The notes below the pieces were generated by a model. That model was not told where the DNA came from. It saw only the letters and a program-made list of their open reading frames with translations, and searched no databases. Of a DNA stretch of 64,000 nucleotides, positions 56,801-62,800 are shown in pieces (within the stretch, counting starts at the first letter, position 1; every line of letters begins with the position of its first letter). This DNA is from Ridgeia piscesae (Eukaryota > Annelida > Polychaeta > Sabellida > Siboglinidae). Position numbers and translations under genes: made by a program. Location: assembly GCA_025642075.2 (NCBI GenBank), contig JAODUO010001178.1, positions 127,501 through 191,500 on the forward strand, read 5' to 3'.

Positions 56801-59800
56801 AGATAGAACAACACAGAATTCTTTTATAAATGTTAGTATTAGATATTAAGTAAATATTTTGCTATATTCAAATGCAGTGAGTACTTGTAGGATTAATCAG
56901 CTGTACACGTAATGCACAGTTTGTATGTATTGTTTACCTTCACTTTAATGCATAATGTATGTATATTTGTCATTATTTTATTAAATTAGTACAAATCATT
57001 TAATATATGTATAGATACAGTGTTACTTGTGTGTCAAGAGTATTAAATGTATATGTTTATGTTCTATTTAGCTTATTTTATTTGCCAGAATGACCTCATT
57101 GTAACAGTATTGTAACCATTGTGATGGTGGTGTATCTTCACAGTGCGTTCACACATTAGAGCATTATGTCAACCACAGGGGCTGTGTTTTCAATGTGTTC
57201 ACCCCACAAGAGTGTTTTGCAGTGTTTGTAGTGTTGTATTCACAATGTGTTCACCTCAAATGATGCTGTCCATTGCAGCGTGTCCTGCCAACTGTGAGTC
57301 GTGCTACCTGGACGTGGATGGGACAACAACCAAGTGTCTCCTGAGTGGCTGTCAGCAGGGCTACACTCGCAAGTCAGACGGAACATGTGCTGGTGAGTCT
57401 CAGTGCACACGGTGCAAATGTACTTGTGCATCAGTGTGTTTATTAGTGAGTGTGAAAACACGTGTATAGCTGTAACTGTAACCTTTGAGCAAACTATAAT
57501 GAGAACTAAGATAAATTGGACATCAGTATGTAGTGAGAAATGAATATTATGGACAAACTTGCACATTATGGACCAACATGCACATTACGCATGGATGCTT
57601 TCATGTGTAAATAGCTGGTCTATTATTCATCCTATCTGTAGTGGTATTTAGACAGGCTTCTTTGTGTTTCCATCTTTAGCCTGTCCAGTCGGCTGTGCTG
57701 AGTGCAAAGAGGACAATGACAAGATCGTCTGTGAAGACAACAAGTGCCTGTCCACTCATATCCAGGTGGCTGCCTCCAAGTCTGAATGTGTCGGTGAGTG
57801 TCAGTGTGTGTTACTTTATACTGAGTGTGTTACTTTATACCGAGACTTTGTGGCTGTCTCCAAGTCCAGATGTGTTGGTGATTGTCACATGTGTGTTACT
57901 TTATACTGAGTGTGTTACTTTATACCGAGACTTTGTGGTTGTCTCCAAGTCCAGATGTGTTGGTGATTGTCACATGTGTGTTACTTTATACTGAGTGTGT
58001 TACTTTTTACTGAGACTTTGTGGCTGTCTCCATGTCTGAATGTGTTGGTGAGTGGCAGTGTGTGTTACTTTATACTGAGACTTTGTAGCTGTCTCCAAGT
58101 CTGAATGTGTTGGTGAGTGCCAGTGTGTGTTACTTTATGCTGAGACTTTGTAGCTGTCTCCAAGTCTGAATGTGTTGGTGAGTGGCAGTGTGTGTTACTT
58201 TATACTGAGACTTTGTGGCTGTCTCCAAGTCTGAATGTGTTGGTGAGTGCCAGTGTGTGTTACTTTATACTGAGACTTTGTGGCTGTCTCCAAGTCTGAA
58301 TGTGTTGGTGAGTGGCAGTGTGTGTTACTTTATACTGAGACTTTGTGGCTGTCTCCAAGTCTGAATGTGTTGGTGAGTGCCAGTGTGTGTTACTTTATAC
58401 TGAGACTTTGTGGCTGTCTCCAAGTCTGAATGTGTTGGTGAGTGGCAGTGTGTGTTACTTTATGCTGAGACTTTGTAGCTGTCTCCAAGTCTGAATGTGT
58501 TGGTGAGTGGCAGTGTGTGTTACTTTATACTGAGACTTTGTAGCTGTCTCCAAGTCTGAATGTGTTGGTGAGTGCCAGTGTGTGTTACTTTATGCTGAGA
58601 CTTTGTAGCTGTCTCCAAGTCTGAATGTGTTGGTGAGTGGCAGTGTGTGTTACTTTATACTGAGACTTTGTGGCTGTCTCCAAGTCTGAATGTGTTGGTG
58701 AGTGCCAGTGTGTGTTACTTTATACTGAGACTTTGTGGCTGTCTCCAAGTCTGAATGTGTTGGTGAGTGCCAGTGTGTGTTACTTTATACTGAGACTTTG
58801 TAGCTGTCTCCAAGTCTGAATGTGTTGGTGAGTGCCAGTGTGTGTTACTTTATACTGAGACTTTGTGGCTGTCTCCAAGTCTGAATGTGTTGGTGAGTGC
58901 CAGTGTGTGTTACTTTATACTGAGACTTTGTGGCTGTCTCCAAGTCTGAATGTGTTGGTGAGTGGCAGTGTGTGTTACTTTATACTGAGACTTTGTGGCT
59001 GTCTCCAAGTCTGAATGTGTTGGTGAGTGGCAGTGTGTGTTACTTTATACTGAGACTTTGTGGCTGTCTCCAAGTCTGAATGTGTTGGTGAGTGCCAGTG
59101 TGTGTTACTTTATGCTGAGACTTTGTGGCTGTCTCCAAGTCTGAATGTGTTGGTGAGTGGCAGTGTGTGTTACTTTATACTGAGACTTTGTAGCTCAAAT
59201 CACTCCACATGGGTTAATCACGAGCTTGATCTTGTTTTTGTTCATCTTCCTTTGACAGTTGATGGTTCCAAATCAGTTAATTGTCAGTTGCCCTTGTTGT
59301 TGTCCAGCTGAAGCTCATCTTAATGCTTGGTGGACAGGTCAGTTAGGTGGACATATCATGCCTTGGCCTGCTCATGTGTCATCTTTATACTGTTGATGAG
59401 GCTGGAAGTTGTCTGGAGCTTCATTTAAAGCCACTCCATCAAATGCTCCAGGTCTCAGTCATGCTGTTAATGTAGTTAACTGGTAAAAGGTTAGGAGGAA
59501 ACAGTTTGTGTCCATTGCATCGTCTGTTAATAATAAAGACATTGTTATTTTGTAGATGATTGCTGATGCACTTATGGAAGTGTAACACCTTTATAATTGT
59601 TGTGTAAACATTGATACATTCTGTGAATGCTTTTAGAAGACACAATCAATGCAGTTGGACCCTCCTAGCTGGAGTCTTTGCCAGGGGAAGTAAAAGATCT
59701 CACATTACATGGAAAAATGGAAACAATTTATAGCCACTCCATCAAATGCTCCAGGTCTCGGGCATGCTGTTAATGTAGTTAACTGGTAGAAAGGTTCATA

Positions 59801-62800
59801 GGAAACTTTTGTGTCTCACAGATCTCATTGTGCACATGTTACTTGTTTCAGTGTGTCAGAGTGGTTGTAAGGAATGTACTTTTAGATAGCTTCTTCAACC
59901 AGGTGGTATATATTGTTTGTGTTTCAGCATGCTACAGCGGTTGTAAGGAATGTACTTTTAGATAGCTTCTTCAACCAGGTGGTATATATTGTTTGTGTTT
60001 CAGCATGCTACAGTGGTTGTAAGGAATGTACTTTAGATAGCTTCTTCAACCAGGTGGTATATATTGTTTGTGTTTCAGCGTGCTACAGTGGTTGTAAGGA
60101 ATGTACTTTAGATAGCTTCTTCTAACCAGGTGGTATATGTTTGTGTTTCAGCGTGCTACAGTGGTTGTAAGGAATGTACTTTAGATAGCTTCTCTAACCA
60201 TGGATTTGTTTGTGTTTCAGCATGCTACAGTGGTTGTAAGGAATGTACTTTAGATAGCTTCTCTAAACATGGATTGTTTGTGTTTCAGCGTGCTACAGTG
60301 GTTGTAAGGAATGTACTTTAGATAGCTCCTCTAAACATGGATTGTTTGTGTTTCAGCGTGCTACAGTGGTTGTAAGGAATGTACTTTAGATAGCTCCTCT
60401 AAACATGGATTGTTTGTGTTTCAGCGTGCTACAGTGGTTGTAAGGAATGTACTTTAGATAGCTCCTCTAAACATGGATTGTTTGTGTTTCAGCGGGCTAC
60501 AGTGGTTGTAAGGAATGTACTTTAGATAGCTCCTCTAAACATGGATTGTTTGTGTTTCAGCGGGCTACAGTGGTTGTAAGGAATGTACTTTAGATAGCTC
60601 CTCTAAACATGGATTGTTTGTGTTTCAGCGGGCTACAGTGGTTGTAAGGAATGTACTTTAGATAGCTCCTCTAAACATGGATTGTTTGTGTTTCAGCGGG
60701 CTACAGTGGTTGTAAGGAATGTACTTTAGATAGCTCCTCTAAACATGGATTGTTTGTGTTTCAGCGGGCTACAGTGGTTGTAAGGAATGTACTTTAGATA
60801 GCTCCTCTAAACATGGATTGTTTGTGTTTCAGCATGCTACAGTGGTTGTAAGGAATGTACTTTAGATAGCTCCTCTAAACATGGATTGTTTGTGTTTCAG
60901 CATGCTACAGTGGTTGTAAGGAATGTACTTTAGATAGCTCCTCTAAACATGGATTGTTTGTGTTTCAGCATGCTACAGTGGTTGTAAGGAATGTACTTTA
61001 GATAGCTCCTCTAAACATGGATTGTTTGTGTTTCAGCGGGCTACAGTGGTTGTAAGGAATGTACTTTAGATAGCTCCTCTAAACATGGATTGTTTGTGTT
61101 TCAGCATGCTACAGTGGTTGTAAGGAATGCTCTTTAGATAGCTCCTCCCACCAGTTGATGTGCTCAGATGGAAAATGCCAGTCCAAGTACACACAGTTGT
61201 CGAGTTCGAGTGACAAGTCGTGCACTCGTAAGTACAAACATCTCTGTGTATTTCAATGCTCACAACAGTGCGTCACAAAAGAGTTGTGGGCAAACATAGA
61301 GACATATTTATAATTTCACTTGGGTACATTTCTATCTGACCTCTGTAGCTGCAGATCACAGCTACGCAGTTGCAATAAGTATAAAAGATAACATGTTTTC
61401 AGCTGTTTCACAAAAACTGTCATTGTTTGAAATTAAGCTTTTGGAAGCATTTTCTTCAAATGCCTGTTGCTTTTGTTTTACATTGTGAGCTGTTTTTATC
61501 CTGAATGTCCTTAATGAGGTAAACCGTAATGTTCCTTCTATGAGAATCATGAAACCATATCTCAGGTATAAGATTTCCTTAGCCCATAAATTACTCTATA
61601 AGATTGTACTGGGAGGTTTACAAGAAAACTCAGCTGTATAGGTTTTATCACTTGCCCCAGATAGAGTCTAGCTAAAAACACACTCGTCACACATTTAACT
61701 TTAGGTTATAACAGGGTCAGCCTGGTATTAACACAATGTTCTTTTGTTTATAATTAATATGTATGGAGATAATAAAACTACCCGATGACAAAGATATATA
61801 TACATATCATGTTTGATATAGGAGAAATAATACAATGTTATATGATCTGATTATACAAGAAATGAACGTAGAATTTGTGTATAGTTTGGTTGTATAAGTT
61901 TTGGTGTGACATGATAATAACAGTTCTGTATCTACACTTCAGCCTGCCCAGCAAACTGTCTTGAGTGCAGTGTCACCGACACAGGAAGTATTTGCAACGA
62001 CAGGAAATGTGACCCAGGATATGCACAAAATCCAACTGAAAAGACTTGTCTTGGTAAATATAACTAATACAATCTTTGTAGTAGCACCAAAAATGGTACT
62101 GAATGGAAATATGACTTTAAACGCAGTTAAGTTACTGGTCACTTATCTGATGTATTAAAAAAAACAGTTACGTTCGCAGGAACCCAACATTGTTGTCAGC
62201 AGCTAGGGACTATGCTGAACATTCACACTGTTGCAAGATTTTAAATGATAAAAGTGTAACTATACTATGTTTTTATAATGCCGTAAAGCATTTGCTTAAT
62301 AAAATTCGGTCAATTTAGTTCATTGCAGCCAATCCAATAATTGCACAGTGCCTCAACTAAGGTTATTTGTGTTACCTAGCGTGCTCAACTGGCTGTGCGT
62401 ACTGCACGTTTGTGGCATCCGCTACACCCTCCACGAAATGTACACGTCATGGTTGTAAATCGGGTTACTTCGAAGTTAATGAGGATTGCAAAGGTATGTT
62501 GTTTTCCAAGAGTCAATGATTATTCATATTTTAAATAAGTTCTACCTCAAGGCATGCCTAAAATGTTTCCTTGGTTTTAACATAATTTTTATACTATATA
62601 GGCCTGAATAACATTTAACATGTAAGCCTTTCCCATTGATACATTTAGCAGAACTCATGTAATGGTTTGTGTGCATGTGTGCGTGCGTGCGTGCGTGCGC
62701 GTGCGTGCGTGCGTGTGTGTATGTGTCTGCATGTGTGCGCTCGCAAACATATTCATGCATATGCATGCATACGCCAATACACATTCTCCCCACCTGCAAA

